Assembly: GCA_024234505.1 (NCBI GenBank)
Contig: JACKOD010000003.1
Location: 361,001 to 425,000 of the forward strand
Direction: 5' to 3'
DNA length: 64,000 nt
DNA from: Hahellaceae bacterium
GTDB taxonomy: Bacteria > Pseudomonadota > Gammaproteobacteria > Pseudomonadales > Oleiphilaceae
A model generated the notes under the pieces. The model made no database searches, was not told the DNA's origin, and saw only the letters and a list, made by a program, of their open reading frames with translations. The position numbers were made by a program, and so were the translations under genes. Shown in pieces: positions 16,796-25,736 of the stretch (its first letter is position 1; each line of letters starts with the position of its first letter).

Positions 16796-17500
16796 ATGTT
16801 GGTAAGTGTTTATCGCTATAATCCCGATGTGGATAAAGCTCCCTACATGCAGGATATGGAGGTTGCGATTCCGGAAGGTCGTGATTTGATGATCCTGGAT
16901 GTTCTGGCGATCATGAAAGAGCAGGATCCGACACTCGCGTACCGCCGCTCTTGTCGCGAAGGGGTATGTGGCTCCGACGGTATGAACATGAATGGCAAAA
17001 ATGGCCTGGCTTGTATTACTTCCATTTCACAAGTTGTGAAAGGTGGCAAGCTGGTTTTGCGTCCACTCCCAGGTTTACCGGTGATCCGGGATCTGGTTGT
17101 CGATATGTCTATGTTTTACAAGCAATATGAGAAGATTCGTCCATATCTGATCAATGATATGCCTGCGCCAGCGATTGAGCGTATTCAGTCACCTGAAGAT
17201 CGCGAAAAACTGGACGGATTGTACGAGTGTATTCTCTGTGCCTGCTGTTCAACCGCTTGCCCATCTTTCTGGTGGAATCCTGATAAATTTATCGGGCCAT
17301 CAGGATTGCTGCAAGCTTATCGTTTCCTGGTAGATAGTCGTGATACGGCTACAGTGGAGCGACTCGCTGATCTGGATGACCCATTCAGCGTGTTTCGCTG
17401 CCGGGGTATCATGAACTGTGTGAGTGTTTGTCCAAAAGGGTTGAATCCTACCCGGGCAATCGGGCACATAAGAAACATGTTACTTCAGCGCGCAACCTGA
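16796..17500 (+). CDS. sdhB: Succinate dehydrogenase iron-sulphur subunit
   Basis: Carries electrons from FAD to ubiquinone through three clusters. The 2Fe-2S ligands are in CREGVCGSDG and the following LAC; the 4Fe-4S and 3Fe-4S ligands are in CILCACCSTACP and CRGIMNCVSVCPKG. The quinone-site WW pair is in SFWW. At 234 aa it is normal (E. coli 238). The start follows GGGAG. It is the last sdh gene; a 13-bp stem-loop lies 10 bases beyond its stop, before the 320-base gap to sucA. Confidence 0.97.
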   Translation: MLVSVYRYNPDVDKAPYMQDMEVAIPEGRDLMILDVLAIMKEQDPTLAYRRSCREGVCGSDGMNMNGKNGLACITSISQVVKGGKLVLRPLPGLPVIRDLVVDMSMFYKQYEKIRPYLINDMPAPAIERIQSPEDREKLDGLYECILCACCSTACPSFWWNPDKFIGPSGLLQAYRFLVDSRDTATVERLADLDDPFSVFRCRGIMNCVSVCPKGLNPTRAIGHIRNMLLQRAT

Positions 17501-17510
17501 CCGCTTCTTC

Positions 17511-17538
17511 GAAACGCCGTGAATTTTCACGGCGTTTC
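17511..17538 (+). terminator. Strong stem-loop after sdhB, no U-tract
   Basis: GAAACGCCGTGAA and TTCACGGCGTTTC are perfect 13-base arms separated by two bases. No T-run follows (TGGATTCG), so it is more likely an mRNA 3' stabiliser or partial terminator, which would let some sdh transcription reach sucA. Confidence 0.5.
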
Positions 17539-17787
17539 TGGATTCGTGTCTATACTTTCATGATGAATCCGTGTGGCATGCGACAAAAGACCAATATCCT
17601 TCTTTTGTGGTGATGAGCACAATATAGAGACAAAGGGTAGCGCTCAAAAAGCGTACCTTTGTAATTGCTGGAATAAAAACCAAAACCACTGGGGAGCCAG
17701 GTAAAACCTGTGCTGTCTGTGGGCAGCAGTCATCAAAAGTATTAGCGTATTTTTGCAAGGACTAGCCGGGTACCCGGGTGCCTGCAG

Positions 17788-17818
17788 ATAGCTCCCAGTT
17801 CAGTACAAGGCGAGCTAT
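17788..17818 (+). promoter_or_regulatory. Hairpin around the sucA ribosome-binding site
   Basis: ATAGCTC (17788-17794) pairs perfectly with GAGCTAT (17812-17818), ending two bases before the ATG at 17821. The 17-base loop contains AAGG (17807-17810), the only ribosome-binding-site-like sequence at usable spacing. This could modulate initiation of sucA translation. Confidence 0.45.
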
Positions 17819-17820
17819 AG

Positions 17821-20658
17821 ATGCACGAAAGCATAATGGAGCAGTTGTGGCAGACTTCCCATCTAACCGGGGGGAATCTTGCCTACGTAGAACAGTTGTA
17901 CGACAGCTATTTGGTTGATCCTAATCAGATTCCGGAAGAGTGGCGAAATTATTTCGATAAGCTTCCTCGAATTGATGGTACGCCATCCCGCGATATTCCC
18001 CATTCCACGATACGCGAACAATTCGCGCATATCGCTAAAAACCAGCGACTGTATTCTCAGATGTCTACGCCAGTAGGCGTAACTTCGGATCATGAGAAAA
18101 AGCAGGTAAAAGTACTCCAGTTAATTAATGCGTATCGTTTTCGCGGTCATCAGCGCGCAGCGCTGGATCCATTAGGGTTGATGGAGCGAGAAGAAATTGC
18201 GGATTTAACCTTGGGTTATCATGGCCTCAGTGAAGCTGATCTGGATATTGATTTTCATACGGGATCGTTGTGCTTTGGTGCCGAAGTGCTGCCTCTCAGC
18301 GGCATTGTTGATGGTTTAGATCGAACATATTGCAGCAGTATCGGTGCAGAGTATATGCACATTGTCGATACTGATATTAAACGCTGGTTTCAGCAACGAC
18401 TCGAATCGGTCAGGGGAAAGCCCGAGTACAGTGCTGATAGTAGGAAGCATTTGCTAGAGCGTTTGACTGCTGCGGAAGGTTTGGAAAAGTACCTTGGCTC
18501 TCGCTATCCGGGAACCAAACGGTTCGGGCTTGAAGGTGGTGAAAGTTTAATTCCCCTCGTAGATGAATTAATTCAGCGCGCTGGAAGTTACGGTGCAAAA
18601 GAAATTGTCATCGGTATGGCGCACCGGGGTCGTCTTAACGTGTTAATTAACACGCTTGGTAAAAATCCCAAAGATTTATTTGATGAGTTTGAAGGTAAGA
18701 AAATCACTGATAACGGATCAGGCGATGTTAAATACCATCAGGGCTTTTCATCTAATGTGATGACGCCTGGCGGCGAAGTGCATCTGGCGCTTGCGTTTAA
18801 CCCATCACACCTGGAAATTGTTGCACCGGTAGTTGAAGGCTCGGTGCGAGCTCGACAGAACCGTCGTGAAGATAAGGACGGGACTCAGGTCTTACCCATT
18901 ATTATGCATGGTGACTCGGCGTTTGCTGGTCAGGGCGTGGTCATGGAAACATTCCAGATGTCCCAGACACGAGCTTACAGTACGGGCGGTACTGTTCACA
19001 TTATTATTAATAACCAGGTTGGTTTCACAACGCATCGCCGTGACGATACTCGTTCTACTGAGTACTGTACGGATGTCGCGAAAATGGTTCAGGCACCCAT
19101 TCTTCATGTGAACGGCGATGATCCGGAAGCAGTACTGTTTGCCACACAGGTGGCAATGGATTATCGGCATCAATTTAAGAAAGACGTCGTTATCGACCTG
19201 GTTTGTTATCGTCGTCGTGGTCACAATGAAGCGGATGAGCCTTCAGGTACGCAGCCTTTAATGTATCGCAAAATAAAGGTTCAGGACACAACCCGGACTC
19301 TCTATGCGAAGCGTTTGATTTCCGAAGGATTGATCACGGAAGAAGTTTCCTCTAAGTATGAAAATGATTATCGCTCAGCATTGGAAAGCGGCCAGCATGT
19401 GGTAAAAAGTTTGGTAAAAGAGCCAAATAAAAAGCTTCATGTCGACTGGACACCCTATCTTGGTCATGAGTGGACTGCTAAAGCGAAAACCGGGGTTAAT
19501 CTCAAAACATTGCAGCGACTAGGAAAGAAAATGCTGCAAACACCGGAAGGCTTCCCCTTACAAAAGCAAGTTCAAAAGATCATGGAAGACCGAAGCAAGA
19601 TGAACCAGGGGGCTATGCCCATTAACTGGGGCTTTGCAGAAGTCATGGCTTACGCCACGCTTTTAAATGACGGCCACGATATTCGTATTACGGGGCAAGA
19701 CGTCGGTCGAGGAACCTTTTCTCATCGTCATGCGGTTTTACACAATCAAAATGACGGATCTTCTTATGTCCCATTGCAAAATTTGAGTGATGATCAGCCG
19801 CCGTTGGAGCTGTTCGACTCATTTCTGTCGGAAGAAGCAGTGTTGGCATTTGAGTACGGATATTCAACGACCAACCCTAAAGCACTTGTTGTTTGGGAGG
19901 CGCAGTTCGGTGATTTCGCCAACGGTGCACAGGTTGTAATAGATCAGTTTATTACCAGTGGTGAACACAAGTGGGCCAGACTTTGTGGGCTGACAATGAT
20001 GCTTCCGCACGGGTATGAAGGGCAGGGGCCAGAACACTCATCGGCACGATTGGAACGCTATTTGCAATTGTGCGCGGAGCACAATATTCAGGTGTGTGTA
20101 CCAACTACGCCTGCGCAGGTATTCCACATGCTGCGACGTCAGGTAAAAAGGCCGTTGCGTAAGCCGTTGATTGCGATTACGCCTAAAAGCCTGCTGCGTC
20201 ACAAAGATGCCATCTCTACATTGGATGACTTGTGTGAAGGTTCATTTCAGACAGTCATCCCGGAAGTGGATGAGCTTGATCCGAAGAAAGTTAATCGGGT
20301 CATTATGTGTAGTGGAAAGGTGTATTACGAACTTCTTGATAAACGACGGTCAGAGCAGCGTAACGATACAGCGGTGATTCGTATTGAACAGCTATATCCA
20401 TTTCCTTCCGAGGATCTGCGTGATGTGCTTATGACTTATCCCAAGCTTGCCGATGTCATTTGGTGTCAGGAAGAGCCAATGAACCAAGGCGCCTGGTATT
20501 GCAGTCAGCATCATATGCGAGAGGTTGTTCGTGAAATAAACACGAAAATATACCTGAAATATGCCGGACGGGTACCGTCTGCGGCACCAGCATGTGGTTA
20601 TACCTCAGTACACGTAGAAGAACAAACCAAGCTCGTTAACGATGCTTTCGAAGTGTGA
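17821..20658 (+). CDS. sucA: 2-oxoglutarate dehydrogenase E1 component
   Basis: The thiamine-diphosphate enzyme that decarboxylates 2-oxoglutarate and passes the succinyl group to SucB. It begins with the E1o N-terminal motif (NLAYVEQLYDSYL), which tethers E1 to the E2 core. The middle has the GDSAFAGQGVVMET motif, RAYSTGGTVH and the cofactor metal region NNQVGFTT; RRRGHNEADEPS follows. The C-terminal transketolase-type domain includes HGYEGQGPEHSSARLER. At 945 aa it is slightly longer than E. coli (933). The ATG at 17821 lies just after a hairpin. First gene of sucAB-lpd. Confidence 0.97.
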   Translation: MHESIMEQLWQTSHLTGGNLAYVEQLYDSYLVDPNQIPEEWRNYFDKLPRIDGTPSRDIPHSTIREQFAHIAKNQRLYSQMSTPVGVTSDHEKKQVKVLQLINAYRFRGHQRAALDPLGLMEREEIADLTLGYHGLSEADLDIDFHTGSLCFGAEVLPLSGIVDGLDRTYCSSIGAEYMHIVDTDIKRWFQQRLESVRGKPEYSADSRKHLLERLTAAEGLEKYLGSRYPGTKRFGLEGGESLIPLVDELIQRAGSYGAKEIVIGMAHRGRLNVLINTLGKNPKDLFDEFEGKKITDNGSGDVKYHQGFSSNVMTPGGEVHLALAFNPSHLEIVAPVVEGSVRARQNRREDKDGTQVLPIIMHGDSAFAGQGVVMETFQMSQTRAYSTGGTVHIIINNQVGFTTHRRDDTRSTEYCTDVAKMVQAPILHVNGDDPEAVLFATQVAMDYRHQFKKDVVIDLVCYRRRGHNEADEPSGTQPLMYRKIKVQDTTRTLYAKRLISEGLITEEVSSKYENDYRSALESGQHVVKSLVKEPNKKLHVDWTPYLGHEWTAKAKTGVNLKTLQRLGKKMLQTPEGFPLQKQVQKIMEDRSKMNQGAMPINWGFAEVMAYATLLNDGHDIRITGQDVGRGTFSHRHAVLHNQNDGSSYVPLQNLSDDQPPLELFDSFLSEEAVLAFEYGYSTTNPKALVVWEAQFGDFANGAQVVIDQFITSGEHKWARLCGLTMMLPHGYEGQGPEHSSARLERYLQLCAEHNIQVCVPTTPAQVFHMLRRQVKRPLRKPLIAITPKSLLRHKDAISTLDDLCEGSFQTVIPEVDELDPKKVNRVIMCSGKVYYELLDKRRSEQRNDTAVIRIEQLYPFPSEDLRDVLMTYPKLADVIWCQEEPMNQGAWYCSQHHMREVVREINTKIYLKYAGRVPSAAPACGYTSVHVEEQTKLVNDAFEV

Positions 20659-20685
20659 TTGCGAATTTTAGAATAAGGATTTGAC

Positions 20686-21927
20686 ATGGCAACAGATATA
20701 AAAGCCCCTGTTTTCCCGGAGTCTGTAGCAGACGGTACGATCGCAACCTGGCACAAAAAGCCTGGTGAAGCTGTTTCCAGAGATGAGCTACTGGTAGATA
20801 TTGAAACTGACAAAGTTGTTCTGGAAGTTGTAGCGCCGAATGATGGCGTAATCGAAAAGATTCTAAAGACCGATGGTGAAACGGTATTAAGCGGTGAGCT
20901 TATTGGCGTCTTCATTGAAGGAGGTCAGGCAACGGTTGCGGCGACGTCTGAAGAAGCACCTTCTGCGGTTCAAAGTGCGTCCAGTGCCAACGTGGTGCCA
21001 GACACGTCGCTAAGCCCTGCCGTTCGTAAGCTGGTTGCAGAAAATAACATCGACGTTAATTCTGTACCGGCAACAGGCAAAGGCGGGCGTGTAACGAAAG
21101 AAGATGTTGTGAACTATATGGGTGCATCAGCGAAATCGGTCTCGACTCCTGCGCCCCAGAAGAGTGCATCTGCTGCGGCGGCGCCTGCACCAGCAATGCC
21201 CAAAATCGAGCTTCCAGGTGGAACCCGGATAGAAAAACGCGTACCCATGACTCGCTTGCGGGCAAGTATTGCAAGACGCTTGGTAGAGGCGCAGCAAACG
21301 GCGGCAATGTTGACGACATTTAATGAAGTCAATATGAAGCCCGTGATGGATTTGCGTAATCAATACAAAGACATATTTGAGAAACGTCACAATGGCGTGC
21401 GCCTTGGCTTTATGTCCTTTTTCGTAAAAGCGGCCGTAGAAGCACTAAAACGCTTCCCTGCGGTGAACGCTTCTATTGATGGCAACGATATCGTCTACCA
21501 CGGCTATCAGGATATTGGTGTAGCAGTTTCTTCTGATCGCGGATTAGTTGTTCCTATTCTGCGTGACACAGATGGCATGTCCCTTGCTGATGTAGAGAAA
21601 AATATTCGCGACTTCGGTGTGAAGGCCAAAGAAGGCAAATTGACAATCGATGAAATGACAGGTGGAACTTTTACCATTTCTAATGGCGGTGTGTTCGGCT
21701 CGCTGATGTCTACGCCAATCATCAATCCGCCACAGACAGCGATTCTGGGGATGCATAAGATCCAGGAACGGCCCATGGCGGTGAACGGTCAGGTGGTTAT
21801 TCTGCCGATGATGTATCTCGCGTTGTCATATGATCATCGTATGATCGACGGTAAAGAGGCGGTGCAGTTCCTGGTAACCATCAAAGACCTGCTCGAAGAC
21901 CCTGCGCGTATTATTCTGGACGTATAA
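20686..21927 (+). CDS. sucB: Dihydrolipoyl succinyltransferase, E2 of 2-oxoglutarate dehydrogenase
   Basis: The core of the complex, which transfers the succinyl group from its lipoyl arm to CoA. It has one lipoyl domain (1-75) with the modified lysine K43 in IETDKVVLE; an Ala/Ser/Pro linker; a peripheral subunit-binding domain (about 106-143, SPAVRKLV...GKGGRVTKEDV); a second Ala/Pro linker; and the catalytic domain with H384 and D388 in DHRMIDG. At 413 aa the size is normal. It starts 27 bases after sucA behind ATAAGGA. Confidence 0.97.
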   Translation: MATDIKAPVFPESVADGTIATWHKKPGEAVSRDELLVDIETDKVVLEVVAPNDGVIEKILKTDGETVLSGELIGVFIEGGQATVAATSEEAPSAVQSASSANVVPDTSLSPAVRKLVAENNIDVNSVPATGKGGRVTKEDVVNYMGASAKSVSTPAPQKSASAAAAPAPAMPKIELPGGTRIEKRVPMTRLRASIARRLVEAQQTAAMLTTFNEVNMKPVMDLRNQYKDIFEKRHNGVRLGFMSFFVKAAVEALKRFPAVNASIDGNDIVYHGYQDIGVAVSSDRGLVVPILRDTDGMSLADVEKNIRDFGVKAKEGKLTIDEMTGGTFTISNGGVFGSLMSTPIINPPQTAILGMHKIQERPMAVNGQVVILPMMYLALSYDHRMIDGKEAVQFLVTIKDLLEDPARIILDV

Positions 21928-21949
21928 AACGGATTAAGTGGAAGCAAAC

Positions 21950-23383
21950 ATGTCAAATAAGTTCGATGTGATAGTCATTGGCGCGGGGCCTGCTGGGTAT
22001 GTAGCGGCCATTCGTTGTGCGCAGTTGGGAATGAAAACTGCCTGTATTGAAAAGTGGACCTCTGAAACAGGAAAGCAGATTCTGGGCGGAACCTGCCTGA
22101 ATGTAGGTTGCATTCCTTCCAAAGCATTGTTGGAGTCGTCTCACAAGTTTGAAGAAGCAAAGCATCAGTTTGATGTTCATGGTATTGCCACCGGCGATGT
22201 CGCTATGGATGTTTCGAAGATGATGGCGCGTAAAGATACGATTGTTCGCAATCTGACCAGCGGAATCGGTTCACTGTTCAAGGCGAATGGCGTTCAGTCG
22301 ATTCAGGGTACCGGGCGTCTTTTAGGCGGCAAAGTGGTTGAGGTGACTGACAACAGCGGCAATGTAACGCAGTACGACGCGGATAACGTAATCATTGCAA
22401 CAGGTTCACGTCCCGTTGATATCCCTCCAGCACCTCTCGGTGATGATATTGTCGACAATACCGGGGCCCTGGCGTTCCAGGAAGTACCGAAGCGCCTTGG
22501 CGTTATCGGTGCCGGTGTTATCGGTTTGGAGTTGGGTAGTGTCTGGGCTCGCCTGGGTTCAGAGGTTACGGTTCTTGAGGCACAGGAAACCTTCCTGGGC
22601 AGTATGGATCAGCAAATCGCTAAAGAGGCGCTGAAACACTTTAAAAATCAGGGATTGGATATTCGGCTGAAAGCCAGAGTTACGGGTACTGAAACAAAAC
22701 GCGGTACCGTTAAGGTGATGTTCGAAGATACCAAGGGTGCTCAGGAACTAAAATTCGATAAGTTGATTGTTGCTGTAGGTCGTAAGCCGTTTACTGAAGG
22801 GCTTTTATCTGCGGATAGTGGCGTCAATCTGGACGAACGTGGTTTCATTTTTGTGGACGATCATTGCCAGACAGACGTGCCGGGTGTTTTTGCAGTGGGT
22901 GATGTGGTCAGAGGCCCGATGCTTGCGCACAAGGGGATGGAAGAAGGGGTGATGGTTGCCGAGCGTATCGCAGGCCAGAAAACACAGGTGAATTACGATT
23001 GTATTCCCGGTGTGATATACACTCATCCGGAGATTGCATCGGTTGGCAAAACCGAAGAGCAGCTCAAGGCAGAAGGTGTTGAATATAACGTCGGAAGCTG
23101 TCCTTTTGCGGCCAACGGAAGAGCGATGGCAGCTAATGCCGCGGTTGGTCAGGTGAAGGTGCTTGCAGATGCAGCCACTGATCGCGTGCTCGGGGTTCAT
23201 ATCATTGGTCCCCAGGCGTCCGAGTTAATCGCTCAGGCAGTGATTGCTATGGAGTTTGGAGCCAGTGCAGAAGATTTGGGATTGACCATGTTTGCACACC
23301 CCACGCTGTCAGAGACAATGCATGAAGCGGCATTAGCTGTTCATGGTCATGCAATTCATATTGCGAACAGGAAAAAGCGTTAA
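21950..23383 (+). CDS. lpd: Dihydrolipoamide dehydrogenase (E3)
   Basis: A flavoprotein that reoxidises the lipoyl arm and reduces NAD. The FAD loop GAGPAGYVAA begins at 11; the redox disulfide is C49/C54 in GGTCLNVGC; the second dinucleotide loop is GAGVIGLELG; the C-terminal catalytic pair is H450 and E455 in HPTLSE. The insertion before the disulfide (EKWTSETGK) is characteristic of the 2-oxoglutarate-complex isoform in Pseudomonas-type bacteria. Length is 477 aa. I use the ATG at 21950 rather than the in-frame GTG at 21938, because MSNKFDVIVIG is the usual N-terminus. Confidence 0.96.
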   Translation: MSNKFDVIVIGAGPAGYVAAIRCAQLGMKTACIEKWTSETGKQILGGTCLNVGCIPSKALLESSHKFEEAKHQFDVHGIATGDVAMDVSKMMARKDTIVRNLTSGIGSLFKANGVQSIQGTGRLLGGKVVEVTDNSGNVTQYDADNVIIATGSRPVDIPPAPLGDDIVDNTGALAFQEVPKRLGVIGAGVIGLELGSVWARLGSEVTVLEAQETFLGSMDQQIAKEALKHFKNQGLDIRLKARVTGTETKRGTVKVMFEDTKGAQELKFDKLIVAVGRKPFTEGLLSADSGVNLDERGFIFVDDHCQTDVPGVFAVGDVVRGPMLAHKGMEEGVMVAERIAGQKTQVNYDCIPGVIYTHPEIASVGKTEEQLKAEGVEYNVGSCPFAANGRAMAANAAVGQVKVLADAATDRVLGVHIIGPQASELIAQAVIAMEFGASAEDLGLTMFAHPTLSETMHEAALAVHGHAIHIANRKKR

Positions 23384-23391
23384 GTGTAACC

Positions 23392-23453
23392 GCTCACCCG
23401 GTAAGGGTGAGCAATAGAACCGGAAGCAGAAGAGTGATCCTTTTCTGCTCACC
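23392..23453 (+). promoter_or_regulatory. Mutually exclusive stems between lpd and sucC
   Basis: Segment A GCTCACC (23392-23398) pairs with B GGTGAGC (23406-23412), but B also pairs with C GCTCACC (23447-23453, 8 bp as GGTGAGCA/TGCTCACC). A third stem AGCAGAA/TTCTGCT (23425-23449) overlaps C. The RNA can therefore adopt two competing folds. No U-tract follows, so the effect would be on stability, processing or translation rather than classic attenuation. Confidence 0.4.
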
Positions 23454-23519
23454 AGTGGCCATTGGGATCATAGAGTTGTCTTGAGGCCTTTCGTTAACTG
23501 AAAACAAACGGAAATAACT

Positions 23520-24689
23520 ATGAATTTACACGAGTATCAGGCAAAGCAACTTTTTGCTGAGTATGGCTTGCCGGTATCCAAGGGGTACGCGTGCGATACT
23601 CCAGAAGAAGCAGCTGCAGCGGCCGACAAAATCGGTGGTGACAAGTGGGTTGTCAAAGCGCAGGTGCATGCTGGTGGGCGTGGCAAAGCGGGTGGAGTCA
23701 AGCTGGTAAGCAGCAAGGACGAAATCAAAGCATTTGCTGAAAAGTGGCTGGGTAAGAATCTTGTAACCTATCAGACTGACGAAAAAGGTCAGCCAGTCAG
23801 CAAGATACTTGTGGAGTCTTGTACTGATATTGCCCAAGAGCTTTATTTGGGCGCGGTCGTTGATCGCAGTACGCGTCGTGTAGTGTTTATGGCCTCTACT
23901 GAAGGTGGTGTAGAGATTGAGAAGGTGGCAGAAGAGACGCCAGAAAAAATTCTCAAGGCAACGATTGATCCGTTAGTGGGTGCCCAGCCTTATCAGGCTC
24001 GCGAGTTGGCGTTCCAGTTGGGTTTGACGGGTGACCAGATTAAGCAGTTCACGCATTTGTTCCTGGGTTTGTCCAAGTTATTTCACGACTACGACCTTGC
24101 ATTGCTTGAGATTAATCCTCTGGTTATTACCAGTGAAGGCAAGCTGCATTGCCTTGACGGCAAAATAAACATTGATAGCAATGCAATGTATCGCCAGCCA
24201 AAACTGCGTGAAATGCATGACCCTTCACAGGAAGATGCGCGTGAAGCGCAAGCTGCAGCCTGGGAACTTAACTATGTCGCACTGGATGGTGACATCGGCT
24301 GCATGGTCAATGGTGCCGGTCTGGCGATGGGGACGATGGACATCGTTAAGTTGCATGGTGGTATGCCTGCAAACTTCCTGGATGTGGGCGGCGGAGCGAC
24401 TAAAGAGCGCGTGACCGAAGCCTTTAAGATCATCCTTTCTGACGACAATGTGAAGGCAGTCTTTGTTAATATCTTTGGTGGTATCGTGCGTTGTGACATG
24501 ATCGCTGAGGGCATTATTGGCGCAGTGACGGAAGTCGGCGTAAAAGTGCCTGTCGTGGTTCGTCTTGAAGGTAACAACGCAGATCTTGGAGCCAAGAAAC
24601 TGGCAGAGAGCGGATTAAATATTATCGCGGCCACGAGTCTGACGAATGCCGCAGAGTCTGTTGTGAACGCAGCGAAGGGGCAGCTTTAA
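23520..24689 (+). CDS. sucC: Succinyl-CoA synthetase beta subunit
   Basis: The nucleotide-binding subunit of the enzyme that makes ATP or GTP from succinyl-CoA. An N-terminal ATP-grasp domain (MNLHEYQAKQLF, then KAQVHAGGRGKAGGVK with the nucleotide-phosphate loop) is followed by a C-terminal CoA-ligase domain (NIFGGIVRCDMIAEGI). At 389 aa it is one residue longer than E. coli (388). The ATG at 23520 follows CGGAAA. It ends in TAATG shared with sucD, so the two are translationally coupled. It belongs to the sdh-suc super-cluster, but a 136-base structured gap separates it from lpd. Confidence 0.97.
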   Translation: MNLHEYQAKQLFAEYGLPVSKGYACDTPEEAAAAADKIGGDKWVVKAQVHAGGRGKAGGVKLVSSKDEIKAFAEKWLGKNLVTYQTDEKGQPVSKILVESCTDIAQELYLGAVVDRSTRRVVFMASTEGGVEIEKVAEETPEKILKATIDPLVGAQPYQARELAFQLGLTGDQIKQFTHLFLGLSKLFHDYDLALLEINPLVITSEGKLHCLDGKINIDSNAMYRQPKLREMHDPSQEDAREAQAAAWELNYVALDGDIGCMVNGAGLAMGTMDIVKLHGGMPANFLDVGGGATKERVTEAFKIILSDDNVKAVFVNIFGGIVRCDMIAEGIIGAVTEVGVKVPVVVRLEGNNADLGAKKLAESGLNIIAATSLTNAAESVVNAAKGQL

Positions 24690-25564
24690 TGAGTATTTTG
24701 ATCGACAAAAACACCAAAGTGATCTGTCAGGGTTTTACCGGCTCACAGGGAACCTTTCACTCAGAGCAGGCTTTGGCATACGGCACGAAAATGGTCGGCG
24801 GTGTTACGCCCGGCAAGGGCGGACAAACGCATTTGGGGTTGCCAGTATTTAATACAGTAAAAGACGCGGTTGCGGCGACCGGCGCGGAAGCGTCTGTCAT
24901 TTACGTTCCTGCACCTTTCTGTAAAGACTCCATCCTTGAAGCAGCAAACTCAGGCATCAAGTTGATTGTTTGTATCACTGAAGGCATTCCGACATTAGAT
25001 ATGCTGGACGCCAAGGTTAAGTGTGACGAGTTGGGTGTCCGTTTGATCGGTCCTAACTGTCCAGGTGTTATTACTCCTGGTGAATGCAAAATAGGCATCA
25101 TGCCTGGTCATATCCATAAGCCCGGTAAGGTGGGTATTGTTTCCCGTTCAGGTACGTTAACCTATGAAGCGGTGAAGCAGACGACTGATTACGGCTTTGG
25201 ACAGTCCACTTGCGTTGGTATCGGTGGTGATCCGATTCCTGGTTCAAACTTCATTGATATTCTGAAGTTGTTCCAGGAAGATCCAAAAACTGAAGCCATC
25301 GTAATGATCGGTGAAATTGGTGGTTCAGCTGAAGAAGAAGCAGCGCAATTCATCAAGCACAATGTGACCAAGCCTGTGGTATCTTATATTGCCGGTGTCA
25401 CTGCACCTGCTGGTAAGCGTATGGGGCACGCCGGCGCAATTATCGCTGGTGGAAAAGGTACGGCTGCTGAGAAGTTTGCTGCACTCGAAGATGCCGGTGT
25501 CAAAACTGTCCGGTCACTTGCAGATATTGGGCAAGCATTGGCTGAATTGACTGGCTGGAAGTAA
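24689..25564 (+). CDS. sucD: Succinyl-CoA synthetase alpha subunit
   Basis: Binds CoA and carries the phosphohistidine intermediate, H247 in GHAGAI. The N-terminal Rossmann domain has TKVICQGFTGSQGTFH, and the linking motif GPNCPGVITPGECKIGIMPG is conserved. At 291 aa it is normal. Its ATG overlaps the sucC stop by one base (TAATG). A strong terminator follows, closing the cluster. Confidence 0.97.
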   Translation: MSILIDKNTKVICQGFTGSQGTFHSEQALAYGTKMVGGVTPGKGGQTHLGLPVFNTVKDAVAATGAEASVIYVPAPFCKDSILEAANSGIKLIVCITEGIPTLDMLDAKVKCDELGVRLIGPNCPGVITPGECKIGIMPGHIHKPGKVGIVSRSGTLTYEAVKQTTDYGFGQSTCVGIGGDPIPGSNFIDILKLFQEDPKTEAIVMIGEIGGSAEEEAAQFIKHNVTKPVVSYIAGVTAPAGKRMGHAGAIIAGGKGTAAEKFAALEDAGVKTVRSLADIGQALAELTGWK

Positions 25565-25610
25565 AGCACAGTAGATACCATAAGTATTCAGTGTTTTGAT
25601 ACTTGTGTAA

Positions 25611-25641
25611 GAAGGGCTGCCTGCGGGCAGCCCTTTTTCAT
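25611..25641 (+). terminator. Intrinsic terminator of sucCD
   Basis: GGGCTGCC-TGCG-GGCAGCCC (25614-25633) is a perfect GC-rich stem followed by TTTTTC, with an A-rich run on the other side. It lies about 50 bases after sucD. Confidence 0.92.
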
Positions 25642-25736
25642 TTTGTCACATGGCAATAATCGGCTATGCTATGCCGATATTTATTGCCTGTCATTCTACA
25701 GGTTGTTTGGTTGTCGTTATTCGTAAGGAGTCTGCG

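Larger units (their letters stand above)
17501..17820. other. sdhB-sucA intergenic region with several hairpins
   Basis: 320 bases without a gene. It holds a 13-bp stem after sdhB (17511-17538); a bulged stem (17631-17661); CAGGT-AAA-ACCTG (17698-17710); TGCTG/CAGCA (17711-17728); a 12-bp perfect palindrome CCGGGTACCCGG (17766-17777); and ATAGCTC/GAGCTAT (17788-17818), whose loop contains the likely sucA ribosome-binding site. No convincing promoter was found, so sucA may be read both from sdh and from a promoter I cannot define. Confidence 0.55.

Noticed and set aside
17511..17538. Rho-independent terminator after sdhB
   Set aside because: The stem is perfect but no U-tract follows, so I list it as a stem-loop with uncertain termination rather than a firm operon end.
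17690..17730. Resemblance to a cobalamin riboswitch (AGCCAGG...ACCTG, like the B12 box) before sucA
   Set aside because: The B12-box-like piece comes without the conserved core elements in the right order and at far shorter spacing; sucA is not a B12-dependent gene. I treat it as chance within a structured leader.
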